Assembly: GCF_023718305.1 (NCBI RefSeq)
Contig: NZ_QEYO01000017.1
Location: forward strand, 31,033 to 95,032
Direction: 5' to 3'
DNA from: Gramella sp. AN32
GTDB lineage: Bacteria > Bacteroidota > Bacteroidia > Flavobacteriales > Flavobacteriaceae
Length of the DNA stretch: 64,000 nucleotides
Part shown: positions 8,772 through 17,300 of the stretch, piece after piece
How the letters are laid out: the number at the start of each line of letters is the position of its first letter
How positions within the stretch are numbered: position 1 is the first letter of the stretch
Translations under genes and position numbers: made by a program
The notes under the pieces: generated by a model
Database searches by the model: none
Told to the model about the DNA's origin: nothing
What the model saw: the letters and a program-made list of their open reading frames with translations, nothing else

Positions 8772-9596
8772 ATGAAGTTTATCAAAAATGTATTTGATCT
8801 TTATATCACCTGCAGTATCCATGTATCCATTGCGATCATTGCTTTCACTTTTATTACCTATCTACAATTTTCACTTCCTTTAAATAAAAACTTAATCCTA
8901 TTTATATTTTTTGCATCCATTACAGGTTATAATTTTGTGAAATATGCCGGGGTAGCGAAACTTCATCATATGAGACTGACTAAGAACCTGCGACTTATCC
9001 AGCTCTTTTCACTTGGATGCTTTTTAGCAATGTGTTATTTAGCCTTTCAGCTAAATAAGGAAGTGCTAATTTCGACCGCTATCCTGGGTCTTTTTACGCT
9101 TTTATATGCCGTCCCATTTTTAGGGAGATCTGGGAATTTGCGTAGTTTGCCCACCATTAAAGTTTTTATAATTGCATTGGTTTGGGCAGGCACAACCTTT
9201 CTACTGCCACTTATAGATGCTGGGAACATTTTAGGCACTGAAATTTTAATAGATTTCTTTCAGCGATTCTTATTCGTTCTGGTTTTGATCCTGCCTTTTG
9301 AAATAAGGGACCTTCAGTTTGATAAAGAAGATCTGGCAACAATTCCGCAGCTATTAGGCGTTTTACAAACCAAAATTTTTGGGACCTTCCTATTATTTAT
9401 AATATTTTTTATTGAACTGTTTCAGCGAAGTATTGAAAACCGGGAATTTATAGTGTTGAGTATGGTTCTTTTAATTGCCGGAATTTTTCTCTGGAATGCG
9501 AAAAGAGAGCAATCGATTTATTATACTTCTTTTTGGGTTGAAGCGATTCCAATTTTCTATTTAATCCTGGAATTGATATTTAGGGATTTTCTGTAG
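8772..9596 (+). CDS. UbiA-like polytopic membrane protein with degenerate active site
   Basis: Inner-membrane protein of 274 aa with about eight hydrophobic segments. The segment LPFEIRDLQFDKEDLATIPQLLG (around residues 175-196) resembles the second aspartate-rich motif of UbiA prenyltransferases (DxxDxxxD), including the following IPxLLG. The first motif, which normally carries NDxxDxxxD, appears replaced by NFVKYAGVAKLHH (about residues 54-66), with no aspartates. It is therefore a divergent UbiA relative that may not bind prenyl diphosphate in the standard way. ATG at 8772; its last 17 bases overlap the convergent anti-sigma candidate. Function unknown; family link rests on one motif and topology. 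Confidence 0.75.
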   Translation: MKFIKNVFDLYITCSIHVSIAIIAFTFITYLQFSLPLNKNLILFIFFASITGYNFVKYAGVAKLHHMRLTKNLRLIQLFSLGCFLAMCYLAFQLNKEVLISTAILGLFTLLYAVPFLGRSGNLRSLPTIKVFIIALVWAGTTFLLPLIDAGNILGTEILIDFFQRFLFVLVLILPFEIRDLQFDKEDLATIPQLLGVLQTKIFGTFLLFIIFFIELFQRSIENREFIVLSMVLLIAGIFLWNAKREQSIYYTSFWVEAIPIFYLILELIFRDFL

Positions 9597-9846
9597 TATT
9601 TTTGGTTTGAATTTGTTCTTTCCAAACTTTTTTCTGATCCTCTGGACAGGATTGTAATTTCGATTCCTTTATTAATTTAGTGAGTTTGGAGTTGCGAAAA
9701 GTTCTCTTCCGGCAAATCTTACAATAAATGAGGTGAATTAAGAGTTTAGCTTTTTCAGAAAAACTGGCGTCTTTATATTGCGCCTTATCACAACAAATAC
9801 CTGCTTCAGAACAATCGATTAAAAAATTCTTTTTCTTAACTCCCAT
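9580..9846 (-). CDS. Small putative zinc-finger anti-sigma factor (ZAS-like)
   Basis: An 88-aa soluble protein starting MGVKKKNFLIDC. It holds cysteines at CSEAGICCDKAQ and the motif H-x3-C-x2-C (HLIYCKIC, about residues 47-54), the core of zinc-binding anti-sigma domains. There is no membrane segment. The ATG at 9846 overlaps the last three bases of the sigma-factor gene, the usual translational coupling of sigma and anti-sigma partners. A longer reading frame opening at 10047 exists but runs through the sigma gene in another frame and is not credible. Role as inhibitor of the adjacent sigma factor is inferred from motif and position. Confidence 0.78.
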   Translation of the reverse strand: MGVKKKNFLIDCSEAGICCDKAQYKDASFSEKAKLLIHLIYCKICRKRTFRNSKLTKLIKESKLQSCPEDQKKVWKEQIQTKNTTENP

Positions 9847-9847
9847 T

Positions 9848-10399
9848 TTAAAACCAGTTTTTTTCCAAACATGCCGCCAGTGCTGTTCGGGCCCGGTGTA
9901 TAATAACCCAAAGATTAGACGGCGTGATATCGAATTCATTACAAATCTCTTCAGTATCCAAACCATCAATGGTTTTTCTTTTGAAGATCGCAGCGTGTTT
10001 TTCGTTGATTGAATCCAGGCAGTCCAGAATTGCCAGTCCCAACTCATTATTTTCCATAACGTCCTCCGCTGTCATATCTGAACTATCGGCAACCTGTTCT
10101 TCCAGCCAGTCGCCCTCATTAGAATCTGTATTATAATTTATGCGGACTTCAGCTTTGCCTTTTCTACTATTGATTTTTCGATAATAATCAATGATCTTGC
10201 GTTTAAGGATAGAGATAAGCCAGGTTCTCTCACTGGCTTCACCCTTAAAGTTTTTTGCAGATTTTAACGCAGCCAAAAAAGTTTCAGATATAATATCATT
10301 GGCGATCTCACGATCATTTACCCTCACAATTGTATAATTGAAAAGGTAATCGGAATATTTATCTACCCAATTATTTGGATTTAAGCTATTCGCTGCCAT
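9848..10399 (-). CDS. ECF-type RNA polymerase sigma factor
   Basis: Sigma-70 family factor of 183 aa with regions 2 and 4 only. Region 2 spans about residues 12-75 (YLFNYTIVRVNDREIANDIISETFLAAL, then ERTWLISILKRKIIDYYR), and region 4 spans 125-175 (LDSINEKHAAIFKRKTIDGLDTEEICNEFDITPSNLWVIIHRAR, a helix-turn-helix). The linker is acidic. ATG at 10399 is clear. Stop overlaps the start of the small ZAS-like gene, its likely regulator. The regulon cannot be deduced; the LD/EEIC...ITPSNLWVIIHRAR form is common in Bacteroidetes ECF factors. Confidence 0.95.
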   Translation of the reverse strand: MAANSLNPNNWVDKYSDYLFNYTIVRVNDREIANDIISETFLAALKSAKNFKGEASERTWLISILKRKIIDYYRKINSRKGKAEVRINYNTDSNEGDWLEEQVADSSDMTAEDVMENNELGLAILDCLDSINEKHAAIFKRKTIDGLDTEEICNEFDITPSNLWVIIHRARTALAACLEKNWF

Positions 10400-10467
10400 T
10401 GAAGGAGTAAGTTATCTCATATCAAAAATAGGAAAACAAAATTGTTATGTACGAATTTTAGCTTTAC

Positions 10468-12498
10468 TTATTTGGGAATTAAACCTGCCCGTTTTAAAAG
10501 CGCATCTGGTTTTGGAGCAGCACCGCGAAATCTCTTATATAATGTCATTGGATGTTCGGTTCCTCCTTTTGAAAGAATATGCTCCCTAAACTTATTCGCA
10601 ACCTCTTTGCTGAAAATTCCATTTTCTGTAAAAAACTCGAAAGCATCAGCATCCAAGACCTCTGCCCATTTATATGAATAATACCCTGCAGAATAACCTC
10701 CCTGAAAAATATGGGAAAAAGCCGTGCTCATACAATTCGACTCAACTTCAGGATATAATTTTGTCCCCTCAAAAGCTTCCTTCTCATGTTGCTTCACATT
10801 CGAGATTTCTGAAGGGTCAATTCCATGCCAACTAAAATCTAATTTTCCAAAACTAAGTTGTCTAAGCGTGGCCATACCTTCCAGGAAGTTAGAAGATTCC
10901 TTGATTTTCTCAATGTATTTCTGCGGAATAGGTTCTCCGGTTTCGTAGTGTTTGGCGAATAATTGAAGCGATTCCTTTTCATAACACCAGTTCTCCAGAA
11001 CCTGACTGGGAAGTTCAACAAAATCCCAATACACATTCGCTCCGGAAAGGCTTGGATATTTAGTGTTGGCAAGCATTCCGTGTAAGGCATGACCAAATTC
11101 ATGGAATAGTGTGGTCACTTCATTAAAAGTTAATAGGGAAGGTTGCTTGATTGTTGGTTTGGTGAAATTGCAAACGATAGAAATATGAGGCCGCTCATTT
11201 TTATCGTTTTGAACATATTGATCTTTATAAATGGTCATCCACGCACCATCTCTTTTTCCTGGACGAGGATGGAAATCGGCGTAAAAAATGGCAATATCAT
11301 CTCCATTTTCATTCGTCACGGCGTAGGTTTTTACATCAGGATGATAGGTATCAATATTTTGAATTTCCTTAAACTTAAGTCCGTATAATTTTTCTGAAAC
11401 GGTGAACACGCCTTGGATGACATTTTCAAGTTTAAAAAAAGGTTTTAGGGTTTCATCATCAAGATTAAATAATTTTTGTTTCAGCTTTTCGCTATAAAAA
11501 GATGCATCCCATTTTTCTAAATGATCGATGTGGTCAAGACTTTTTGCGAAATTCTCCAGTTCTTTAAATTCCCTTTTTGCGGCCGGTTTCGCTTTTTCCA
11601 GTAATTCATCTAAAAATTCCTGAACTTTTTCAGGGGTTTCTGCCATGCGTTCTTCCAAAACAAAATGTGCATGTGTTTTATAACCTAATAACCGCGCCCT
11701 TTGAAACCTTAATTTTGAAATTTCAAGAACATTTTCCTGATTGTCCAATGCATCATTATGAAAACCTCTGGACCCAAAGGCTAAAGCCATCTCTTTACGC
11801 AATGTGCGATCCTCGGCATATTTCATAAAAGGAATATAACTTGGGTATTCCAGGGTAAAGATCCAACCCTCTTTATCTTTCGATTTGGCAACTTCCCTGG
11901 CTTCATCTTTAAAACTTTCAGGCAAACCTTTTAATTTTGATTCATCTAAAACCTGAAGCTCAAATTTATTTCCTTCAGCAAGGATGTTTTCACCAAATTT
12001 TAATTTTAAGGCGGACAGTTTTTTATCGATTTCCCTTAATTCCGCTTGCTTGTTGTCTGGTAGATTTGCGCCATTACGGGTAAAAGCTTTGTATTTTTTA
12101 TCTAATAGAGTTTTTGCTTCCGTATCAAGGTCAAAATTCTCTTTATGATCATACACCGATTTAATTCTGCTGAACAATTCTTTATTCAGAATAATATCAT
12201 TTTTAAATTCAGATAAAATCGGGGAGATTTCCTGAGCGGTTTTCTGTATTTCATCATTTGTTTCTGCAGAATTGATATTAAAAAAGATGCTGGTAATTCT
12301 ATCCAGTTTTTGACCGGAAAACTCTAAAGCCTCTATGGTATTTTTAAAGGTAGGCTCATTAGAATTTGCAGTTATTGCATGAATTTCTTGCCGTGCAATC
12401 TCCATCGACTTTAATATTGCAGGTTTGTAATCTTCGGTTTTTATTTTTGAAAATGGAGCAAACTTGAAGTTTGTTAAAAGAATATTTTGGGAAGTCAT
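10468..12498 (-). CDS. M3 family zinc metallopeptidase (oligopeptidase A / peptidyl-dipeptidase Dcp type)
   Basis: Zinc endopeptidase or dipeptidyl carboxypeptidase that degrades short peptides, 676 aa, the usual length for OpdA/Dcp. The active site HEFGH sits at residues 466-470 with the third zinc ligand E495 in DFVELPSQ. The long helical N-terminal half and lack of a signal peptide indicate a cytoplasmic enzyme. The YWDFVELPSQVLENW segment has features of both OpdA and Dcp, so I do not choose. ATG at 12498. The gene stands alone between the ECF pair and purEK on the same strand with intergenic gaps of 68 and 201 bases. Confidence 0.96.
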   Translation of the reverse strand: MTSQNILLTNFKFAPFSKIKTEDYKPAILKSMEIARQEIHAITANSNEPTFKNTIEALEFSGQKLDRITSIFFNINSAETNDEIQKTAQEISPILSEFKNDIILNKELFSRIKSVYDHKENFDLDTEAKTLLDKKYKAFTRNGANLPDNKQAELREIDKKLSALKLKFGENILAEGNKFELQVLDESKLKGLPESFKDEAREVAKSKDKEGWIFTLEYPSYIPFMKYAEDRTLRKEMALAFGSRGFHNDALDNQENVLEISKLRFQRARLLGYKTHAHFVLEERMAETPEKVQEFLDELLEKAKPAAKREFKELENFAKSLDHIDHLEKWDASFYSEKLKQKLFNLDDETLKPFFKLENVIQGVFTVSEKLYGLKFKEIQNIDTYHPDVKTYAVTNENGDDIAIFYADFHPRPGKRDGAWMTIYKDQYVQNDKNERPHISIVCNFTKPTIKQPSLLTFNEVTTLFHEFGHALHGMLANTKYPSLSGANVYWDFVELPSQVLENWCYEKESLQLFAKHYETGEPIPQKYIEKIKESSNFLEGMATLRQLSFGKLDFSWHGIDPSEISNVKQHEKEAFEGTKLYPEVESNCMSTAFSHIFQGGYSAGYYSYKWAEVLDADAFEFFTENGIFSKEVANKFREHILSKGGTEHPMTLYKRFRGAAPKPDALLKRAGLIPK

Positions 12499-12678
12499 TA
12501 GTAATAGTGTCTTGACGTTAATAATTAATTTTTATAACGCTAAACCATGGTATTAAGATAAATTTAATTAAATTGCACCGATAAAAAGTATAAGTTAACC
12601 GATATATAGCAAAGTAGTTTTAAGTTCTGGTTTATATTTAGAATGGTTAATAAATAATAATTACAGTACAACTACTCG

Positions 12679-12700
12679 AAAGGCCGCAATAGCGGCCTTT
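12679..12700 (-). terminator. Hairpin directly after purE
   Basis: Perfect 9-bp stem AAAGGCCGC / GCGGCCTTT with a 4-base loop, abutting the purE stop codon. In the purE direction the stem is followed by CGAG and not a long T-run, so it is a weak intrinsic terminator at best; on the plus strand it is followed by TTTTACTTTTT. Confidence 0.6.
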
Positions 12701-13185
12701 TACTTTTTAACAGATTTAGCCGCGTCTATAACTTTTTGCTTTAAACCTTCTTTATAGATTAAAATCTTATCTAACATACATTTATCTGACGCTCCAATGA
12801 TTTGAGCTGCTAATATTCCTGCATTTTTGGCACCATCTAAGGCAACCGTGGCCACAGGAACTCCACTGGGCATTTGTAAAATTGATAGTACAGAATCCCA
12901 ACCATCTATGGAATTTCGGGATTTCACAGGTACTCCAATAACCGGAAGCGGTGACATTGAAGCCACCATTCCTGGTAAATGTGCTGCGCCACCAGCACCG
13001 GCAATAATTACCTGAATATCATTATGATGGGCATTCTTGCTAAATTCGAAAAGTTTTTCCGGAGTACGATGGGCAGAAACAATATCTACTTCTACCTCAA
13101 TATCAAAACCTTTTAGAATATCTATCGCTTCCTGCATGACCGGCATATCGCTGGTGCTACCCATAATAACTGCTACTTTACCCAT
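12700..13185 (-). CDS. purE: 5-(carboxyamino)imidazole ribonucleotide mutase, PurE
   Basis: Converts N5-CAIR to CAIR in purine biosynthesis. 161 aa, normal size for class I PurE. Conserved stretches: VAVIMGSTSDMPVMQEA (residues 3-19), SAHRTPEKLFEF, the loop IAGAGGAAHLPGMVAS and PVIGVPVKS. ATG at 13185 overlaps the TAA of purK by one base (TAATG), so the pair is translationally coupled and supplies PurK product straight to PurE. Confidence 0.98.
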   Translation of the reverse strand: MGKVAVIMGSTSDMPVMQEAIDILKGFDIEVEVDIVSAHRTPEKLFEFSKNAHHNDIQVIIAGAGGAAHLPGMVASMSPLPVIGVPVKSRNSIDGWDSVLSILQMPSGVPVATVALDGAKNAGILAAQIIGASDKCMLDKILIYKEGLKQKVIDAAKSVKK

Positions 13186-14342
13186 TATTTGGAAATTACC
13201 TTTATACTTTTCTTTACTTTTTCAGCGATTATTCTGGCTTCATCCAGATTCTCATTTACGATGGTCACATGTCCCATTTTTCGAAACGGCCTAGTGATCT
13301 TTTTGCCATAAATATGGGGTGTCACCCCTTTCATTTGCATGATCTGGTCGATGTTTTCATATACCACTTCACCTTCATGACCTTTTTCTCCAACTAAATT
13401 AACCATAATTCCGCCAACTTTGCTGGAAGTATCCCCTAAAGGTAAATCTAAAATTGCTCTTATATGTTGTTCAAATTGATTGGTGTAAGAAGCTTCAATA
13501 CTATAATGTCCGCTATTATGAGGCCTTGGGGCTACTTCATTTACTAAAATTTCGTCGTCCTCCGTCTGAAACATTTCTACGGCCAGCAGGCCTACATGTT
13601 TAAAAGAATTAGAAACTTTTTCAGCAATATTTCTGGCATTTTCGGCCACTCTTTTATCAATTCTTGCAGGACAGATCACATATTCCACCTGATTTGCGGT
13701 TGGATGAAATTCCATTTCCACAACGGGATATGTTTTTACTTCACCTGATGCACTTCTGGCAACAATAACTGCCAGTTCATTTTTAAAAGCTATCAAATCT
13801 TCCGCAATACATTCTCCCATTGATAATTCGTTTAAATCATCAGCCTCCCTGATCACCGAAACACCTTTCCCATCATAACCACCAACGGCACTTTTCCATA
13901 CAAAAGGGAGTGGGGTATCACCGTTGTTTATTGACGATTTCAATTCCTCAAGATTTTGAAAAACTGCGAATGGTGAAGTAGGAATATTTTCAGACTTATA
14001 AAATTCTTTTTGTACCGCTTTATTCTGAATTTTCTCCAGAGTTTCCGCGGTAGGATAGGTTTTAATTCCTTCTGAAGCCAATTGTTTTAAAGCTTCAATA
14101 TTAACCCCTTCAATTTCAAAGGTCAATACATCTGCTTTTCTTCCAAAGTTAAGAACAGTTTCATAATCCATGAGATCTCCCCGTTCAAAATAATTACATG
14201 AAATTTTACACGGAGCCTCTTCGCTGGGATCTAGAACAAGGGTTTGGATGTCATATTTTCGCGTTTCATAAAGCATCATTTTTCCTAACTGTCCGCCTCC
14301 CAAAATTCCCAGCTTAAAATCTGAAGAAAAGTAATCAATCAT
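13185..14342 (-). CDS. purK: 5-(carboxyamino)imidazole ribonucleotide synthase, PurK
   Basis: ATP-grasp ligase that carboxylates AIR to N5-CAIR with bicarbonate. 385 aa when started at the ATG at 14342 (MIDYFSSDFKLGILGGGQLGKMM); a frame extension up to 14390 adds 16 residues unlike the family. N-terminal GGGQLGKM nucleotide-fold loop, ATP-grasp core with GGYDGKGV (about residue 157-164) and EVAPRPHNSGHYSIEA, typical of PurK. Overlaps purE by one base. A -7 box lies 20 bases upstream of the start. Confidence 0.97.
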   Translation of the reverse strand: MIDYFSSDFKLGILGGGQLGKMMLYETRKYDIQTLVLDPSEEAPCKISCNYFERGDLMDYETVLNFGRKADVLTFEIEGVNIEALKQLASEGIKTYPTAETLEKIQNKAVQKEFYKSENIPTSPFAVFQNLEELKSSINNGDTPLPFVWKSAVGGYDGKGVSVIREADDLNELSMGECIAEDLIAFKNELAVIVARSASGEVKTYPVVEMEFHPTANQVEYVICPARIDKRVAENARNIAEKVSNSFKHVGLLAVEMFQTEDDEILVNEVAPRPHNSGHYSIEASYTNQFEQHIRAILDLPLGDTSSKVGGIMVNLVGEKGHEGEVVYENIDQIMQMKGVTPHIYGKKITRPFRKMGHVTIVNENLDEARIIAEKVKKSIKVISK

Positions 14343-14361
14343 AAATATTTCAGGCTTTTTG

Positions 14362-14369
14362 CAAAAATA
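14362..14369 (-). promoter_or_regulatory. -7 box of the purK-purE operon
   Basis: Reads TATTTTTG on the minus strand, an exact fit to TAnnTTTG, 20 bases upstream of the purK ATG. No TTTG at 19 bases further up. Its position also supports the shorter purK start at 14342, since the longer frame would begin upstream of the transcription start. Confidence 0.5.
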
Positions 14370-14436
14370 ATGTTTTCCAGATTCCTGCACATCATAATCC
14401 TATAGAAATCGGGAGGATAAGCAAATTGAGATTCCT

Positions 14437-14444
14437 TATCTTTG
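14437..14444 (+). promoter_or_regulatory. -7 box of the hpt-adk fusion gene
   Basis: TATCTTTG matches TAnnTTTG exactly and ends 22 bases before the TTG start at 14467, which supports that start. No clear -33 element at standard spacing. Confidence 0.5.
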
Positions 14445-14466
14445 CCACCTAAAATTAAAAAAGGCT

Positions 14467-15579
14467 TTGATCAAACTGAACGATTTAGAATTCGAACCCT
14501 ACATTTCAGAGAAGGAGATTATTGCTGCTATCGATAAGATTGGAGAAGATTTAAATCGCGATTATGCGGGTAAAAAACCTGTTTTTCTTGGAGTTTTAAA
14601 TGGTTCGTTCATGTTCGCTTCAGAAGTGATCAAAAAATTTCAGGGAGATTGTGAAATTAGTTTCGTGAAACTTGAGTCTTATAAAGGGACCGAAAGCACG
14701 GGTGACGTAAAAACTTTACTGGGCTTAAATCAGGATCTAAAAGGGAGAACGGTGATTCTTTTGGAAGATATTGTAGATACCGGAACTACCCTGGAAATGG
14801 TTGATAAAATTTTAGCTGAGACACAGGTTGCTGAATATAAAGTGGCAACCCTGTTTTTCAAACCAAAAGCATATAAGAAATCGATCCCTGTAAATTATAT
14901 AGGGATCACTATTCCAAATAAATTTATTGTGGGTTATGGTTTGGATTATAACGGACTAGGCCGCAATCTTACAGCTGTTTATAAACGCAAAGAAAAGAAA
15001 ATGACAAATTTAGTGCTCTTTGGCCCTCCGGGCGCAGGGAAAGGAACTCAGGCAAGTATTTTAAAGGAAAAGTACAATTTGGTACATATTTCTACCGGTG
15101 ATATTTTTCGCTTTAATATAAAAAATCAAACCGAACTTGGCTTGCATGCAAAGTCTTTTATGGATCAGGGACAATTGGTCCCTGATGAGGTAACCATAAA
15201 AATGTTAAAGGCTGAAGTGGAAAAAAATGAAGGAGTAAACGGTTTTATTTTTGACGGTTTCCCCAGAACTGAAGCTCAGGCAGAAGCATTAGCTTCTTAC
15301 TTAGAAACAATAGAAACCGAAATAAGTGCCATGATCGCATTAGAAGTGGATGATGAAATTTTGGTGGAAAGACTATTGGAAAGAGGAAAAACTTCAGGTA
15401 GGGCAGATGATGCCGATGTGGAAGTTATTCGAAACCGAATTAAGGTCTATTATAATGAAACTGCCATTTTGAAAAATTTCTATCAGAAGCAGGGCAAATA
15501 TTATGGTGTTGATGGTGTGGGAAGTATTAATGAAATTACGGAGCGATTAAGTTCTGTGATTGATAATTTAATGAAATAG
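14467..15579 (+). CDS. Bifunctional hypoxanthine phosphoribosyltransferase / adenylate kinase fusion
   Basis: One 370-aa frame with two complete purine enzymes. Residues 1-175 are hypoxanthine phosphoribosyltransferase (PRPP loop EDIVDTGTT at 100-108, plus VLNGSFMFASEV at 43-54). Residues 179-370 are adenylate kinase: Walker A GPPGAGKGT at 186-194, HISTGDIFR, DGFPRT, and a short zinc-free LID (ERGKTSGRADDADVE). Hpt salvages hypoxanthine to IMP; Adk balances AMP/ADP/ATP. Start is TTG at 14467, the only start compatible with the Hpt N-terminus; a -7 box precedes it. M179 (ATG 15001), after a purine-rich run (aaagaaaagaaa), could allow internal initiation of free Adk. obgE follows after 3 bases, giving the flavobacterial order hpt-adk-obgE. 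A read error in the A-rich junction that removed the hpt stop cannot be excluded. Confidence 0.92.
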   Translation: MIKLNDLEFEPYISEKEIIAAIDKIGEDLNRDYAGKKPVFLGVLNGSFMFASEVIKKFQGDCEISFVKLESYKGTESTGDVKTLLGLNQDLKGRTVILLEDIVDTGTTLEMVDKILAETQVAEYKVATLFFKPKAYKKSIPVNYIGITIPNKFIVGYGLDYNGLGRNLTAVYKRKEKKMTNLVLFGPPGAGKGTQASILKEKYNLVHISTGDIFRFNIKNQTELGLHAKSFMDQGQLVPDEVTIKMLKAEVEKNEGVNGFIFDGFPRTEAQAEALASYLETIETEISAMIALEVDDEILVERLLERGKTSGRADDADVEVIRNRIKVYYNETAILKNFYQKQGKYYGVDGVGSINEITERLSSVIDNLMK

Positions 15580-15582
15580 AGA

Positions 15583-16590
15583 ATGACTGAAGGGAATTTT
15601 GTTGATTATGTAAAAATTCACATTTTCTCCGGAAAAGGAGGAAAGGGCTCTGCGCATTTACACCGGGAAAAATATATTACCAAAGGTGGGCCTGATGGAG
15701 GTGATGGAGGTAGAGGTGGCCATGTGATCATACGGGCAGACAAAAATCTCTGGACCTTGTTCCATTTGAAATTTAAGCGACATGTTAAAGCAGAACATGG
15801 AGGCAACGGTAGTAAGTCGCGTAGTAGTGGTGCAGATGGAAGTGATGAATACATAGACGTGCCGTTAGGAACGGTAATACGCGATACGGATACCAATGAA
15901 ATTATAAAAGAAATTACCGAACACGGCGAAGAATTTATCATTGCTGAAGGTGGTATGGGAGGTCGTGGAAACTGGCATTTTAGATCTTCGACCAATCAAA
16001 CTCCACGTTATTCCCAACCCGGAATTGACGGGCAGGCTATAGATATTACCTTAGAACTTAAAGTTCTTGCCGATGTTGGGCTGGTTGGTTTTCCAAATGC
16101 CGGGAAGTCTACCTTGCTTTCCGTAATAACCGCGGCGAAGCCAAAAATTGCCGATTATGAATTTACCACGCTGAAGCCAAATCTTGGAATTGTAAAATAT
16201 CGTGATCATCAAACTTTTGTAATTGCCGATATTCCCGGAATTATTGAAGGCGCTGCAGAGGGCAAAGGTTTAGGACATCGTTTCCTGAGACATATAGAAA
16301 GGAACTCAACTTTGCTTTTTTTAATTCCGGCTGATGCAAAAGATATTAATGAGCAGTATGAGGTGCTTTTAGATGAGCTTAGGCGATATAATCCAGAATT
16401 GATGGATAAGGACCGTCTTATTGCTATCTCTAAAAGCGACCTTCTGGATGCCGAGCTAAAGAAGGAACTTACAGCTGAATTGGACAGGAAACTGGAACTT
16501 CCCTATTTATTTATTTCATCGGTTGCCCAAACCGGTTTAACCGAACTTAAGGATAAACTTTGGGAAATGCTCAATAAGGAAGCTGTTTAA
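15583..16590 (+). CDS. obgE: GTPase Obg/CgtA
   Basis: Ribosome-associated GTPase involved in 50S subunit maturation and stress response. 335 aa: glycine-rich Obg fold at residues 1-160 (SGKGGKGSAHLHREK, PDGGDGGRGG, AEGGMGGRGN), then the G domain with G1 GFPNAGKS (169-176), G3 DIPGIIEGAAEGKGLG, and G4-like SKSD. There is no long acidic C-terminal extension. Starts 3 bases after the hpt-adk fusion, same transcript. Confidence 0.98.
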   Translation: MTEGNFVDYVKIHIFSGKGGKGSAHLHREKYITKGGPDGGDGGRGGHVIIRADKNLWTLFHLKFKRHVKAEHGGNGSKSRSSGADGSDEYIDVPLGTVIRDTDTNEIIKEITEHGEEFIIAEGGMGGRGNWHFRSSTNQTPRYSQPGIDGQAIDITLELKVLADVGLVGFPNAGKSTLLSVITAAKPKIADYEFTTLKPNLGIVKYRDHQTFVIADIPGIIEGAAEGKGLGHRFLRHIERNSTLLFLIPADAKDINEQYEVLLDELRRYNPELMDKDRLIAISKSDLLDAELKKELTAELDRKLELPYLFISSVAQTGLTELKDKLWEMLNKEAV

Positions 16591-16693
16591 TTCCTGTTAA
16601 ACAGCGATTTTCTGGTATTGATTTTGTTTAAATTTAGAAGTTAGCGATATCGTTATTTTGATAGGGCTAAGATTTTAATCTAAATAGAACAAC

Positions 16694-17215
16694 ATGAAAA
16701 TATTTAAATTCCTGGCTGCAGCTGCACTTGTCGCATCCTGTAATTCCCCCAAGGCAGTTTTCGATTACGATGAAACTGTGAATTTCAGTCAATATAAAAC
16801 GTATCAGATTTTTCCGGATTTTCAATCTGGCTTAAGTCAGTTAGACGAAGCTCGATTACTGGAAAGTTTGAAAGAAAAGATGGGGGAGGAAGGATTCACT
16901 CAGGGCGAAAATGCCAATGTATATGTTAATGTTTATACGGAAGAGTATGAGCAGGATAACCGGAGCAGGCTGGGAATTGGTCTTGGAGGCGGCGGCGGAA
17001 ATGTTGGAGTGGGGGTTTCAGGAGGGGTTCCTGTGGGAACCATGGACAACTATTACAAACTTACTTTTGATTTTATTGATGTGGAAAAGGATGCCCTGGT
17101 ATGGCAGGCAGTGGTAGAAAGTCCTTTCAATTTAAATGCAACGCCGGAAAAGAGAAAGGCCCAATTTGATGCGATTGTGGAAAAAGCTTTGGCAGGTTAT
17201 CCCCCGAAAAAATAA
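16694..17215 (+). CDS. DUF4136 family lipoprotein
   Basis: Predicted lipoprotein of 173 aa: the signal peptide ends in the lipobox LVASC (Cys at about residue 16). The body starts with the F-Y-x-K-TYQI pattern typical of DUF4136 (FSQYKTYQIF), and has a glycine-rich loop around residues 93-113. Function of the family is unknown; proteins are exposed to the periplasm or inserted at the outer membrane. Monocistronic, ATG at 16694, and followed by a shared bidirectional terminator. Confidence 0.85.
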   Translation: MKIFKFLAAAALVASCNSPKAVFDYDETVNFSQYKTYQIFPDFQSGLSQLDEARLLESLKEKMGEEGFTQGENANVYVNVYTEEYEQDNRSRLGIGLGGGGGNVGVGVSGGVPVGTMDNYYKLTFDFIDVEKDALVWQAVVESPFNLNATPEKRKAQFDAIVEKALAGYPPKK

Positions 17216-17238
17216 ACATCCTAAAAATAATTAAATTA

Positions 17239-17265
17239 AAAAGCCCCGGGAATTCCGGGGCTTTT
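17239..17265. terminator. Bidirectional rho-independent terminator
   Basis: Perfect stem AAAAGCCCCGG / CCGGGGCTTTT with loop GAATT, flanked by A- and T-rich ends on both strands. It sits between the convergent DUF4136 gene and the OmpA-like gene and can stop both. Confidence 0.9.
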
Positions 17266-17300
17266 CTTTGGTTGGTTAGTTAGTATCTGAATAGGAAAAC

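Noticed and set aside
9847..10047. N-terminal extension of the anti-sigma candidate to 10047
   Set aside because: This part lies in another frame of the well-supported sigma factor gene; the ATG at 9846 gives a compact protein with the zinc motif.
12499..12699. Possible small gene or RNA in the gap before the M3 peptidase
   Set aside because: AT-rich with stops in all frames; only the purE hairpin could be supported.
14985..15005. Reading hpt and adk as two separate genes
   Set aside because: No stop codon is present between the domains in the given sequence; a separate Adk start at 15001 is possible as an additional product but not needed. Kept as a caveat.
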